Notes: generated from the letters alone by a model not told the origin. A stretch of 64,000 nucleotides of DNA from Sphingomonas hankyongi (GCF_023516575.1 NZ_JAMGBE010000003.1:62001-126000), one strand, 5' to 3'; counted from the stretch's first letter, positions 18,335 through 27,038 are shown. A program made the numbers and translations.

Positions 18335-19702
18335 TTAAGATGTCTGGCGCCGCCAACGCACGATCATCAAAAGCTCAATAAAAGGCACGATCCAGACAAT
18401 TCGGCTTTGGTAGCGATTTTGAACGTCAGAGAGTGCCCCGGCCATTGCTGCATTCGCGAGCAGACTGATCGTGATCGCCCAGAGTAAGACGATGGCCTCA
18501 GCATCTCGCCTGCGATGCGCCAGCCAAAGGAACGGCAATAGCAATAGCAACGCCAGCGTCGTCCCAATTCCGACAACGCTGCCGATGAAAGGCTTGTGAA
18601 GCGTATCCCGGAGCTGACGTGAATTGTGGATGTTGTCTGCGACAGCAGGGTTAAACGCAATAAAGTTAGGAACCGAGCAATGGCTTGGGCACTTGTCGTT
18701 AAGAACAGCATAACTCACAAGCTGTCGCCCTGTCGCCGCGGCTGCGCTCGAAGCGAACCTCAGCGGATGCTCGCGAATGCTTCCCTTCGTCGCGACGCCG
18801 AGCATGTCGATCCACCGCCAATATTCTGCTGATGCGATCTGCTTTTGGATGTGTGGATACAATGGCGAGCGTTTCGACCAGAGGAGTTCCTGGCTGTCCT
18901 GGGGCAAGCTGTGCCTGATCGCGCACAGGGGGACGGGCGCGTCCGTGCCGCAATGATCTTCCAGCCAGAGCGGAACCAATCCGTCTTCGTTCAATCGTGC
19001 GAAAAGGAACCAAGATCCTGTGGGTGATATGGTCCAGCGGTCGAACATCAGGCCATTCGCAGTGATGTGCGCAGTGATGACCGAAGCAAGCATGACGACG
19101 GCCGCGAGCGTCTGCTTTGCAATCTCCTTTGGGGACGCTCCCATTAGTTTGGAGCCAAGGATCGTAGTGACTGCCGCGACTGCCGCAACACCCAGAAAGG
19201 TGTAATGCGTCAGCGCCATAAAGGCCGTTGCCAACCAAAGAAGAGCAGTGCCGGGTCGGTCGAAGTCGCGAGATGCCGCCAGCCACGTCAGCAATACTAG
19301 CGCACCCGCGAACGCGTCCGGCATGAGCTGTGCTGCATGCCAGGGCAGCGATGTTAGTGCACAGCAGAGAAGGACGATTGAGAATATTGCGAGAGGTGAG
19401 GCCCTTGGCGCTAGGCGCCTGGCGGTGGCAATTACAACGGCAGCAATGATCGCGCATTGCATCATCGCTATGACCCAGGGGCCAGCGCGGCCCGGCAGAA
19501 GGACCACGAAGGGTTTCATGAACAAGCCGTAGAAAGCCGACCGGTCGAGCGTCCACAAGTGCCCGTAGGCGACCTTCATGTAGGCGTCCGTATCCGGGAA
19601 AATGAGTGGAAAGCGATTGTAAATGGCGGGGATCATCAGCAGCATCGTTGCGGCGAAAAAGACCTCCGCTTGCGTCGTCCGGATTGTTCGCAGGTGCTGC
19701 AT
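18335..19702 (-). CDS. Polytopic membrane protein, possible GT-C-like glycosyltransferase
   Basis: A 455-residue protein with around ten hydrophobic segments. Near the N-terminus it has F-P-D-T-D-A-Y-M-K-V, an acidic pair in the first external loop such as is seen in GT-C fold mannosyl- and arabinosyl-transferases, but I cannot place it in a named family. It abuts the next minus-strand gene (its ATG and that gene's stop are adjacent), so the two form an operon; its own stop is one base from the convergent PAP2 gene. The sequence is lower in GC than its surroundings. The enzymatic role is an inference from topology only. Confidence 0.7.
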   Translation of the reverse strand: MQHLRTIRTTQAEVFFAATMLLMIPAIYNRFPLIFPDTDAYMKVAYGHLWTLDRSAFYGLFMKPFVVLLPGRAGPWVIAMMQCAIIAAVVIATARRLAPRASPLAIFSIVLLCCALTSLPWHAAQLMPDAFAGALVLLTWLAASRDFDRPGTALLWLATAFMALTHYTFLGVAAVAAVTTILGSKLMGASPKEIAKQTLAAVVMLASVITAHITANGLMFDRWTISPTGSWFLFARLNEDGLVPLWLEDHCGTDAPVPLCAIRHSLPQDSQELLWSKRSPLYPHIQKQIASAEYWRWIDMLGVATKGSIREHPLRFASSAAAATGRQLVSYAVLNDKCPSHCSVPNFIAFNPAVADNIHNSRQLRDTLHKPFIGSVVGIGTTLALLLLLPFLWLAHRRRDAEAIVLLWAITISLLANAAMAGALSDVQNRYQSRIVWIVPFIELLMIVRWRRQTS

Positions 19703-20815
19703 TTACTTTTGGACGCCTGCTTCGGTGATTTTTGGGTCCGAATGAACCAAAAGCACGAGGCAGACGATAGCCGCCAGCGGCACGGTATTCGGCCCTGAGT
19801 ACCAACCGAAATATGTCGTTATTGGAAGGAAGCAGAGCACCCAAATTCCTGCCAGCGTCATCGGATGCGCTCGATCTGATGCGAGTGTCATCATCGGCAA
19901 AGCAAGAAAAAGCGAATCATAAGTAAAAATATATGGCGGTATTAGGAGGGCAGCCGCGGCTAGAATGGCAGCCCGGTTGCTCGACCCTTTTTCCCAGGCT
20001 CGCCATACAAGGGCGGCCGCGCAAACGGCGACTATCGTGTGGAGTGCGAGTGCGATGCGTTGATCGATTCCGATCGATCGCATCGCGGCGTAAGGGCTGG
20101 CGAGCTCGTTCCACGGCCAACGGCTGTCACCTAGGTAGCTAAGGTAGATAGGAATTATGCTCAGAAAGCCGCGATAAGTATCGAACCCGAGGACGACTGC
20201 GGCCAAAGCAAGAAGGCAGACAGCTGAAGCGGCACCCGAAAAGGCAGCTTTCCAATGACGTCCTGCGAGCAAAGCTATCGGTACGAGTATGGCAAGCTGC
20301 GGCTTCACGACGAGGAAGCCGAGGACGGCTCCGGCGGTCTTGGGCTTGCGGCGAATCAACGCCGTGCCCGCAAACAATATCGAGGAAGTAAGAAAGCCAT
20401 TTTGTCCGATGAGGGAATTCGCGGCGATAGCTGGATGCGACGCTGCAAACGCGCACCCGCGCCTGCCGCCGGCCAAAATTGCCGACCCGATGAATGTCCC
20501 GAAGGTTAGACCGACCCAAAGAGTGAACGAGGGCGCAAAAGCCAAAAATCCGAATGGCGCGACGATAAGCAGGAAAGGGGGCGGATAAGGAAAGGGCAAT
20601 ACCCCTTCCATAGCGACGACACTGGTCTCCAAAGCGCGATGCGACGCAAGGTCGTACGAAAGAGCCGGAGTGCCTTCCACACTTAGTCGACCCGCCGCCC
20701 AAAAGCTCAGAAAGTCGATCGGATTGTGTAGGGTGTAGATGCTGAGGCTGGCAGCAATAGCCAGTAGGGCAAATATGACTGACCAAGCTACGGCGGCCGC
20801 GCGCAACCACCTCAC
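19703..20815 (-). CDS. GT87/DUF2029-type membrane glycosyltransferase-like protein
   Basis: A 370-residue polytopic protein. The early external loop N-P-I-D-F-L-S-F-W-A-A-G-R-L is the D-F-x-x-[YF]-W-x-A-G pattern of the GT87 (DUF2029) family, polyprenyl-phosphate-dependent mannosyltransferases first described in mycobacterial lipoglycan synthesis; F-P-Y-P-P-P-F-L also fits, as does V-K-P-Q-L-A later on. It is the first gene of a two-gene minus-strand operon with the other membrane protein and shares its low GC content. The donor and acceptor are unknown. With two PAP2 proteins next door, a role in making a lipid-linked glycan or glycolipid is plausible. Confidence 0.77.
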   Translation of the reverse strand: MRWLRAAAVAWSVIFALLAIAASLSIYTLHNPIDFLSFWAAGRLSVEGTPALSYDLASHRALETSVVAMEGVLPFPYPPPFLLIVAPFGFLAFAPSFTLWVGLTFGTFIGSAILAGGRRGCAFAASHPAIAANSLIGQNGFLTSSILFAGTALIRRKPKTAGAVLGFLVVKPQLAILVPIALLAGRHWKAAFSGAASAVCLLALAAVVLGFDTYRGFLSIIPIYLSYLGDSRWPWNELASPYAAMRSIGIDQRIALALHTIVAVCAAALVWRAWEKGSSNRAAILAAAALLIPPYIFTYDSLFLALPMMTLASDRAHPMTLAGIWVLCFLPITTYFGWYSGPNTVPLAAIVCLVLLVHSDPKITEAGVQK

Positions 20816-20969
20816 AATTCAGGTTCCTGCATCAATTTCCCCAAACCCACGCATAGCGTGAGGTCAGCCTTGTCAAAAGTGGGAATGGAACTGGGGGGCT
20901 TCCGATCCATTTACCACGGCGTAAGATATTTTGGGGTAGGGCGTGAGTTAGAAAGGCAAAGCCACCCCG

Positions 20970-21740
20970 ATGTTCGAGCAGCTCAGCAATTCAACGAGGG
21001 CCCGCTCCGCTGCTTTGCTGGTGGCCATAAACGGCGGCCTTGGCCGCATCCTTATTTACTGGATCGTTATCGCTGGGCTGGCTGCCGCTGCGCGCATCTC
21101 GTTTGCGCCTCATCCAATCACCGTCGCAAACGGAACCTTGGTATCGTACGCATTGCTGATCCTGTCCCCCGTAGCTTCGACCTTACTCGCGCTTCGCTGG
21201 TTCGCGGATGGCGATCGACTTGAGCAGCCACTGACGCGGTTGGCGCAGATCGGGTCTTGGCAAAAAGTAACAAGTCGCGAAGCCAAGCGGCATCCCCTTT
21301 ATGGAGCTGGCGGCATCATGGTGTCTTTGCTCGTCGGCATGATGCTGAACGTGCCGGTCCGGGCTGCGGAATATCTCGCGGCGATGCCGCCGCTGCCCTC
21401 CGTCACGCCGTCCTGGTTGTCCGCGCTTCACTTCGCGATGACGCTGGATGTGGTCCTGTTCGGCAGCCTCTACATGATCGCCTTTGTCGCGGCGCTGCGC
21501 CGCGTGCCCCTGTTCCCCCGGCTGCTGCTGGCGATCTGGCTTGGCGATCTCGCCATGCAGCTGTTCACTGCGCACCTTGTGACGAGCGCGGGCGGACTGC
21601 CGACGGGCGTCGCGTCAGCCCTTCACAGCCTGCTAGAAGGCAATGTGAAGAAGGTGCTGATCAGCATGGCGCTGTGGTTGCCGTACCTGCTGCTTTCGAC
21701 CCGGGTGAACATCACTTACCGGCACCGCCTGCCGGCCTGA
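20970..21740 (+). CDS. Multi-pass membrane protein of unknown function (DUF2569-like)
   Basis: A 256-residue protein with about five hydrophobic segments. The C-terminal end (L-P-Y-L-L-L-S-T-R-V-N-I-T-Y-R-H-R-L) resembles the end of DUF2569 proteins, where an Arg-rich tail follows the last membrane helix, but the rest does not let me confirm the family. The ATG at 20970 has a GAAAGG-like site about 14 bases upstream. It lies alone between the glycosyltransferase-like pair and the Tad pilus cluster and returns to the high GC of the flanking genome. No function can be assigned. Confidence 0.65.
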   Translation: MFEQLSNSTRARSAALLVAINGGLGRILIYWIVIAGLAAAARISFAPHPITVANGTLVSYALLILSPVASTLLALRWFADGDRLEQPLTRLAQIGSWQKVTSREAKRHPLYGAGGIMVSLLVGMMLNVPVRAAEYLAAMPPLPSVTPSWLSALHFAMTLDVVLFGSLYMIAFVAALRRVPLFPRLLLAIWLGDLAMQLFTAHLVTSAGGLPTGVASALHSLLEGNVKKVLISMALWLPYLLLSTRVNITYRHRLPA

Positions 21741-22153
21741 CCGGCGGGTCCCCGAGTCGGGATTCATCGCAAAAGCGTAACGAAATCCGCCGCTTGAGGG
21801 CGCGATTTGTAGTGTCGACTAGGCGACATCGTGTTCAAAAACGATACATTCCTGTTAACTCATCCCGGTTAACGCAACTTGACGGCGCAGAAAAAATCAC
21901 AGCTAAATCAATCATTTGCTATTCATTCTTCACCTAACTTTCGTTAACCGTCTGTCAAAATGTTTAGTTGACAATTCGTTAATCGAGTCGCAGCCCTTTA
22001 GTCAGCTGAGCGCTCGGGGGGCTTAGCCGCGGTTTCTTTTTCTCGGTTCCAACGGCCGCGGCACGAGTTCAGCTGAACCTTCCTCCGATCGACGCGAAGC
22101 GTGAAGCCCATGCCGGGGGATTGGCATGGGTTCCTGAGGGAAGGAAATTAGTT
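21741..22153 (+). promoter_or_regulatory. Long AT-rich upstream region of the Flp pilus cluster
   Basis: This 413-base gap holds no credible gene. A segment from about 21840 to 21990 is strikingly AT-rich against the GC-rich flanks. It carries a TTAA pair at 21855-21858 and 21869-21872 (10 bases apart), a CTAA/TTAA pair at 21934-21937 and 21944-21947 (6 apart), a TTGACA at 21968-21973 and another TTAA at 21979-21982. The consensus site of the cell-cycle regulator CtrA is TTAA-N7-TTAA; none of these pairs has exact N7 spacing, so CtrA control of the pilin is only a possibility. A strong ribosome-binding stretch (gagggaaggaaa) precedes the pilin start. It most likely contains the main promoter of the cluster. 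Confidence 0.55.
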
Positions 22154-22339
22154 ATGAAGACGTTCATTAACATGCTGCGCGACGACGCCGGTGCGTCTGC
22201 CGCGGAATATGCGCTCATTCTCGCGATCGTCGGCTCGGCTCTCGCCATTGCCGCCATCGGCCTGGGTAACACCATTGCCGGCGCGATGAACAACGCAGCA
22301 AGCAAGATCAATTCCTGCCAGAGCGGTACCTGCTCGTAA
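22154..22339 (+). CDS. flp: Flp/Fap-type IVb pilin, major subunit
   Basis: A 61-residue pilin. After a short basic leader (M-K-T-F-I-N-M-L-R-D-D-A-G) comes the type IVb processing region G-A-S-A-A-E-Y-A-L-I followed by a hydrophobic helix, as in Flp pilins cleaved by TadV/CpaA prepilin peptidases after a glycine. The C-terminus contains two cysteines (C-Q-S-G-T-C), which could form a small disulfide loop. The ATG at 22154 follows a good ribosome-binding site; an in-frame upstream ATG at 22121 would lengthen the leader without family support. It is the first gene of the Tad cluster and probably the abundant pilus subunit. Confidence 0.92.
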   Translation: MKTFINMLRDDAGASAAEYALILAIVGSALAIAAIGLGNTIAGAMNNAASKINSCQSGTCS

Positions 22340-22407
22340 GCAATTGATCGGGATGTGTTCGGCGGAGGTTTGATCCCTCCGCCGAGCCTTCTTCTCGGAG
22401 GGCGCCG

Positions 22408-22575
22408 ATGCGATTTGTTCGGAACACTCGAGGCGCAACCGCCGCCGAGTATGCTCTCATTCTTGGAATCGTCGGGGCCGCAATCGCCGTCGCATCTCTA
22501 TCGCTGGGCGGCGCGATTTCGGGCTCCATGAATATGGCAAGCGGCAGGATCCAAAACTGCGGAGGCAGTTGTTAA
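22408..22575 (+). CDS. Second Flp-type pilin, 55 residues
   Basis: A short frame that translates as a second pilin: a basic leader (M-R-F-V-R-N-T-R-G), the processing region G-A-T-A-A-E-Y-A-L-I-L, a hydrophobic helix (G-I-V-G-A-A-I-A-V-A-S-L) and a C-terminus with two cysteines (N-C-G-G-S-C) in the same place as in the first pilin. It lies 68 bases after the first pilin, preceded by a cggag/agggcg ribosome-binding stretch, and 57 bases before cpaB. Both copies keep the conserved Glu-Tyr needed for type IVb pilin assembly. It may be a minor or alternative pilin. Its length makes it easy to miss in automated annotation. Confidence 0.88.
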   Translation: MRFVRNTRGATAAEYALILGIVGAAIAVASLSLGGAISGSMNMASGRIQNCGGSC

Positions 22576-22632
22576 TCAGCCACTTACGCCCGAGTCCAAT
22601 CTGCGATAATAATACGGCCGGGGGGTCGGAAC

Positions 22633-23586
22633 ATGTTGTCACGACAAACGATCATCGCATTGGGGGTTGCAGTCGTCCTCGGGATTTTGGCGGTGTTTCT
22701 CGCCAACTCGTATCTGGTCGGCTCGCAGAGGAAGGCTGAGCTGGCCGGAACGACCAAGGTCGCGGTGGCGACTTCGCCGCTGACATACGGTACAGACGTG
22801 ACGGCGGATAAGGTCCGCTTCGTCGACTATCCAAACACCGCAATTCCGCCGGGCGCATTCACCAATGCCGCCCAGCTGATGCCTGCGGGCAAGAAAAGGG
22901 TCGCCCTGATGGCGATCGGCGTAAACGAGCCGATTCTCGCTTCAAAGATCTCCGGGACGGGACAGGGCGCGTCGATCGCGGCCTTGCTGCCCGAAGGCAT
23001 GCGCGCCGCGAGCGTACGCATCAACGACGTGTCCGGCGTCGCCGGCTTCGTCCAGCCGAACGACAGCGTCGATGTTCTCATCACGCGCGACGTTCCTGGC
23101 GGTGACCGCAAGACGCAAATGACGGACGTTCTGCTCCAAAACGTCCGCGTGATCGCTATCGATCAGCGCGCGAAGAATGCGGATGGTTCCGCCAAGGTCG
23201 CAAAGACCGCGACGCTGGAAGTCTCTCCGCTCGATGCGCAGAAGCTTGCGCTGGCCCAAGAGGTCGGCAGCCTGAGTCTCGTCCTTCGCAAACCCGGCGA
23301 GCAGAACAATCCCGTCGTGGAGACCATCAGCCTCAACGACCTTCGCTACAATATTTACGGCGGTGCCCGATATCCGGCACCCGCGGTGGTCGGCGCTTAT
23401 GGCGGCGGGCTCGGCGGAGCGATCGCGGGCTCGATGAGCTCGGCGAGCAACCGCATCGCAAGCGCGACGGTCTCGCGGCCGGCTCGCAAGGCTCCGAGCA
23501 GGCCCGCCGCGCCTGCTCCAAAGAGCGTCCAGATCTATCGTGGCGTTGAAGGCAACGAAGTGAAGGTGGGGGGAAATGGGGCCTAA
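22633..23586 (+). CDS. cpaB: Flp pilus assembly protein CpaB/RcpC
   Basis: A 317-residue protein with an N-terminal signal anchor (I-I-A-L-G-V-A-V-V-L-G-I-L-A-V-F-L-A-N), an SAF domain (residues ~40-110, with V-A-V-A-T-S-P-L-T-Y-G-T and a P-G-A-F-T loop) and the RcpC domain (V-R-I-N-D-V-S-G-V-A-G-F-V-Q-P-N-D-S-V-D-V-L). CpaB acts in the periplasm with the secretin. The C-terminus is a Gly/Ser/Ala/Pro-rich low-complexity tail, probably flexible. The 3' end overlaps the secretin gene by 11 bases, in keeping with co-expression. Confidence 0.93.
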   Translation: MLSRQTIIALGVAVVLGILAVFLANSYLVGSQRKAELAGTTKVAVATSPLTYGTDVTADKVRFVDYPNTAIPPGAFTNAAQLMPAGKKRVALMAIGVNEPILASKISGTGQGASIAALLPEGMRAASVRINDVSGVAGFVQPNDSVDVLITRDVPGGDRKTQMTDVLLQNVRVIAIDQRAKNADGSAKVAKTATLEVSPLDAQKLALAQEVGSLSLVLRKPGEQNNPVVETISLNDLRYNIYGGARYPAPAVVGAYGGGLGGAIAGSMSSASNRIASATVSRPARKAPSRPAAPAPKSVQIYRGVEGNEVKVGGNGA

Positions 23587-25108
23587 GGCATTGAGGGGGG
23601 CGGCATTAGCCGCGGCCGCACTCGCGGCCATCGTCGTCGCTCAACCCGCGGCGGCTCAGATCAGCGTTGCATCGGGCGTCAGTGCCGGTGAGCTGAACGT
23701 TCCAATCAACAAGAGCCAGGTGATTCGTGCCGACCGCGCTTATTCCAAGGCGCTGATTGGCAATCCGGAAATCGCCGACATCGTGCCGATCAGCGACACG
23801 TCGGTCTACGTGCTCGGCAAGAAGTATGGCACCACCAGCCTGACGCTCTACGATCGCGCAAACCGCCTGATCGCCGTGGTCGACGTCGTCGTCGGTCCGG
23901 ATGTCATGACGCTGAAGCGCCAGCTGTCCGACCTGATGGTTGGGGACCAAGTGTCCGCCCGCATGTCGAACGACAGCGTGATCCTGGAAGGCATGGTGTC
24001 CAGCGCCGTCGCCGCGGATCGCGCGGTTCAGATTGCCGAGACTTATGCTCCGGGCAAGGTCGTCAACCTTCTCGGAATCGGCTCTTCGCAGCAGGTGATG
24101 CTGGAGGTCCGTTTCGCGGAAGTGAAGCGGTCCGCATTGAAGGAATTGGGTGTCGGCTGGTTCGTCAATGGCGACAAGACCAATGGCGTGATCGGCAACG
24201 AAGCCAGTTTGACCCCCGGTCCAGATGTTGATGTGGCTGTGCCACTTCCGGGGGGTGGCACAAGCTCGACGTCAATTCCGGGTCCAGGGAGATTCCGGCT
24301 AGGCTCAATCATCGACAGCTTCGCGATCATCTCCCGCACATTCAGGGCGTTTGGCGCGGACTTCAACGTCACGCTCGACGCTCTCGAGCGAAAAGGTGCG
24401 ATCACGACGCTTGCCGAGCCGACACTGGTCGCACTTTCGGGAGAGACGGCGAGCTTCCTGGCCGGTGGCGAGTTCCCAATCCCCGTTTTGCAGGGCAGTA
24501 CGACTGGAAATAGCACGAATGGCATCACCATCGAATTCAAGCCGTTTGGCGTCAGCCTTGCCTTCACGCCTACGGTTCTTGCCGATGGCGTAATCAACAT
24601 GGTCGTCCAGCCGGAGGTCAGCCAGATTGACCCGAGCGCGTCGATCACGGTCAACAACCTCGTGATCCCGGGCCTACAGACCCGGCGCGCCAAGACCGTC
24701 GTCGAAATGCGCGACGGCGAATCCTTCGCCATGGCCGGACTCATTCGGAAGGACTTCCAGGACACGGTCAAACAGGTGCCTCTGCTCGGCTCCATTCCGA
24801 TTATTGGGACGCTGTTCCGGTCGTCGGGCTTCCAGAACGACCAGACGGAACTGGTGATCATCGTGACGCCGCGGCTGGTTGCGCCCGCTCGTGCCGGGAC
24901 GCTGAAGGATCCGGTCGCTCGGGCTGGCCCGCCTAACGAAGCCGACTTCTTCCTCAATGGCCGGACCGACATGGGCGTGCCACCTGGACCGCGTTCGATG
25001 GTTTCGCCGCCACCGCCGCCACCGCCGCCTCCAATCGCGCCGACCACGGGCGGCATGGCGCAGAAGCAGCCGTCAGGCTTCGAGAAGGATTACGGCCATG
25101 TCCTATAG
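23576..25108 (+). CDS. cpaC: Flp pilus secretin CpaC/RcpA
   Basis: A 510-residue type II/III secretin. It has a signal peptide (A-A-L-A-A-A-A-L-A-A-I-V-V-A-Q-P-A-A-A), an N-terminal pilus-specific domain (L-I-G-N-P-E-I-A-D-I-V-P), a BON-like segment (S-V-I-L-E-G-M-V-S-S-A) and the secretin domain ending in V-P-L-L-G-S-I-P-I-I-G-T-L-F-R-S and T-E-L-V-I-I-V-T-P-R-L-V. It forms the outer-membrane ring through which the pilus passes. The C-terminal tail holds a run of nine prolines coded by a repeated CCG/CCA tract. Overlaps cpaB upstream and the small lipoprotein gene downstream. Confidence 0.94.
   Translation: MGPKALRGAALAAAALAAIVVAQPAAAQISVASGVSAGELNVPINKSQVIRADRAYSKALIGNPEIADIVPISDTSVYVLGKKYGTTSLTLYDRANRLIAVVDVVVGPDVMTLKRQLSDLMVGDQVSARMSNDSVILEGMVSSAVAADRAVQIAETYAPGKVVNLLGIGSSQQVMLEVRFAEVKRSALKELGVGWFVNGDKTNGVIGNEASLTPGPDVDVAVPLPGGGTSSTSIPGPGRFRLGSIIDSFAIISRTFRAFGADFNVTLDALERKGAITTLAEPTLVALSGETASFLAGGEFPIPVLQGSTTGNSTNGITIEFKPFGVSLAFTPTVLADGVINMVVQPEVSQIDPSASITVNNLVIPGLQTRRAKTVVEMRDGESFAMAGLIRKDFQDTVKQVPLLGSIPIIGTLFRSSGFQNDQTELVIIVTPRLVAPARAGTLKDPVARAGPPNEADFFLNGRTDMGVPPGPRSMVSPPPPPPPPPIAPTTGGMAQKQPSGFEKDYGHVL
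25006..25033 (+). repeat. CCN codon repeat encoding a polyproline run in the secretin tail
   Basis: The stretch consists almost entirely of CCG and CCA codons in the order CCG CCA CCG CCG CCA CCG CCG CCT CCA, a short in-frame simple repeat. It codes for nine consecutive prolines near the C-terminus of the secretin. Such a tract can change length by replication slippage, by whole codons without breaking the frame when slippage is in multiples of three. Confidence 0.8.
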
Positions 25109-25424
25109 GTTGATGCTTCTCGTCGCGACCTCGCTTGCGCTTGGTGGGTGTGCGACCATGTATTCTCACATTGGCGATGAGGATCCGTTGCAGGGCGAAG
25201 CGGTGCGCTACAACGCGGCCGTGCAGACTATCAATCCGGACCCGATCTACGCCGAGGGAGGGATGCAGCCCGGTGAGATGGGTGCGAAGGGCGTGGCAGG
25301 GGTCAACCGCTACCGCACCGACAAGGTCAACGACCGTCACACCAAGGAAGTGAACGCGGCCAAGGCGAGTACACTCAGCACGACGCAGGGTGTCGGCACG
25401 GGTGGCGGCGGCGGCCCACGCTAA
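25098..25424 (+). CDS. Small pilus-cluster lipoprotein in the cpaD position
   Basis: A 108-residue lipoprotein: signal peptide with lipobox L-G-G-C at about residues 15-18, then a short polar domain rich in Asn, Arg and Gly and a glycine-rich C-terminus. It starts with an ATG inside the end of the secretin gene (11-base overlap) and precedes the TadG gene by 12 bases. The position is that normally held by CpaD/RcpB, the lipoprotein that accompanies the secretin, but it is only about half CpaD length and I see no CpaD motif. It may act as a pilotin-like partner for the secretin; that is inference from position and lipidation. Confidence 0.78.
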   Translation: MSYRLMLLVATSLALGGCATMYSHIGDEDPLQGEAVRYNAAVQTINPDPIYAEGGMQPGEMGAKGVAGVNRYRTDKVNDRHTKEVNAAKASTLSTTQGVGTGGGGGPR

Positions 25425-25436
25425 GGATGAGGAGTC

Positions 25437-27038
25437 ATGTGGCGCTCGGTTCAAAGGCTATGGAAGCGTACTGACGGCGCCGTCGCGCCTACCGTCGCTC
25501 TATCGCTGTTCGGCCTGATCGCCGCCGGTGGGATCGCATTCGATTATGCACGGCTTGCCGGCATGGACACCGAGCTCCAGCAGGCCGCTGACCAGGCCGC
25601 GCTCGCCGCAGTTACGCAGCTTGATCGCAGCGACGACGCAATCACGCACGCCGAAGCTTCGATCCAGGACGGGACTGCATCGAACCGCCTGGCACGCAAC
25701 CTGACCCGCTTCGCGAACGACAGCGACGGCGTGTCTGTCGAGATCGAGAACATCACATTCTGCTCGGACTTCGACGACGGCGTGGCCGATACCGCTACGG
25801 CGTGCGATGTGACGACCGATCCCGCCGAAGCCCGCTTCGTATGGGTTCAGACGTCGATGCGAACGGCGAATTATGCGTTCACGCCGATTGTCCAGGCGCT
25901 GCGCGGAACATCTCATGCAGAAGCGGTCGCGGGCGTCGAATCTTCGATCTGCAATATCGCTCCGCTTTTCGTTTGCGCGCCGAGCGAGGATTTTCCGACC
26001 GAGGACGACATCGGCAAGGGATTGCTGATGAAGACGGGTGCCCAAAACGCCTGGTTCCCCGGAAACTATGGGTTCCTGGATCTCGGACCCGGTAACCCCG
26101 GCGTCGTGGACGCATTGCTCGGGCACGGGCTCAACGGCTGCCAGAAGATCGACGAGTCCAATACGGAGCCGGGCAACAAGAACGCGACCGACGCGATCAA
26201 TACTCGGTTCGACATCTACGCCGGCGTGGGAGCCACCAACAGTCCGTCGATCTGTTCGGATACCGCCGAAGGCTCAGGCTGCCCCGACAAGGACGTCGGC
26301 AAGGACCTGTCGATGACCATGACTTATGAGTTCTCGCAGAACAAGAATTTGCCTGCGCCAACGAGCTCCGGAACGTGTGACAGCATAGCGACGGGGAACC
26401 AGGGCAATCCCAATCCCAAAATCACTTTCACGCCGTTCGCTCTGAATAGCAATGTCAAGGGAATGCCGCGCGACACGTGCCACTATACGGGCACCTGCGC
26501 CGACGGAAACTTCGGGGACAAGGTCTGGAATCGTGACGCATATTTCCTGGCCAATTATGGCTGGAATTCCGCGACCTGGCCAACGAATACCGGCTTGCCG
26601 TCGGACGCTACCCGGTACGAAGTGTACCAATGGGAAACCACTGCGTCGCCGTCAAAGCTGGTGTCCTATCAAGTGGGCGCAGATTCGCACCCCGCGACCA
26701 ACCCCAAGATCACCGGCCAGACGGCAACCTACAGTACGACGCGCACTTGCGCCTATCGGAAGCCCAGGCAAGCCAAGGGCGCGGCCGACGAGGGCCGCCG
26801 AATCTTGCCGGTTGTTGCCGCCAATTGTGAGAGCTTGAACGGCAAGGAAACTTTGGATGAATTCCACGCGATCCGCGTGTTCAACGTGTTCCTGACCGAG
26901 CCTTCGATGAACCGCGCGGTTCCCGGCGTTACCGACGATAAGGAGATTTACGGCGAGGTCATCGGGCCGGCGGAGACCGTGGCTGGCGGAACAGGCTTCC
27001 AATATTATTCCCGTAACCGGCCGTACCTGGTGCGCTGA
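25437..27038 (+). CDS. TadG-like pilus assembly protein
   Basis: A 533-residue protein. The N-terminus (K-R-T-D-G-A-V-A-P-T-V-A-L-S-L-F-G) is the TadG/TadE-like single membrane helix preceded by a basic stretch, followed by Q-Q-A-A-D-Q-A-A-L-A-A typical of TadG. The long periplasmic part is rich in Cys and Asn (many short Asn-rich turns and about a dozen cysteines) and I do not see a von Willebrand MIDAS motif (DxSxS), so it is the simpler TadG type. The ribosome-binding site AAGGATGAGGAG precedes the ATG. It abuts the first TadE-like gene with a 1-base overlap. Confidence 0.87.
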   Translation: MWRSVQRLWKRTDGAVAPTVALSLFGLIAAGGIAFDYARLAGMDTELQQAADQAALAAVTQLDRSDDAITHAEASIQDGTASNRLARNLTRFANDSDGVSVEIENITFCSDFDDGVADTATACDVTTDPAEARFVWVQTSMRTANYAFTPIVQALRGTSHAEAVAGVESSICNIAPLFVCAPSEDFPTEDDIGKGLLMKTGAQNAWFPGNYGFLDLGPGNPGVVDALLGHGLNGCQKIDESNTEPGNKNATDAINTRFDIYAGVGATNSPSICSDTAEGSGCPDKDVGKDLSMTMTYEFSQNKNLPAPTSSGTCDSIATGNQGNPNPKITFTPFALNSNVKGMPRDTCHYTGTCADGNFGDKVWNRDAYFLANYGWNSATWPTNTGLPSDATRYEVYQWETTASPSKLVSYQVGADSHPATNPKITGQTATYSTTRTCAYRKPRQAKGAADEGRRILPVVAANCESLNGKETLDEFHAIRVFNVFLTEPSMNRAVPGVTDDKEIYGEVIGPAETVAGGTGFQYYSRNRPYLVR

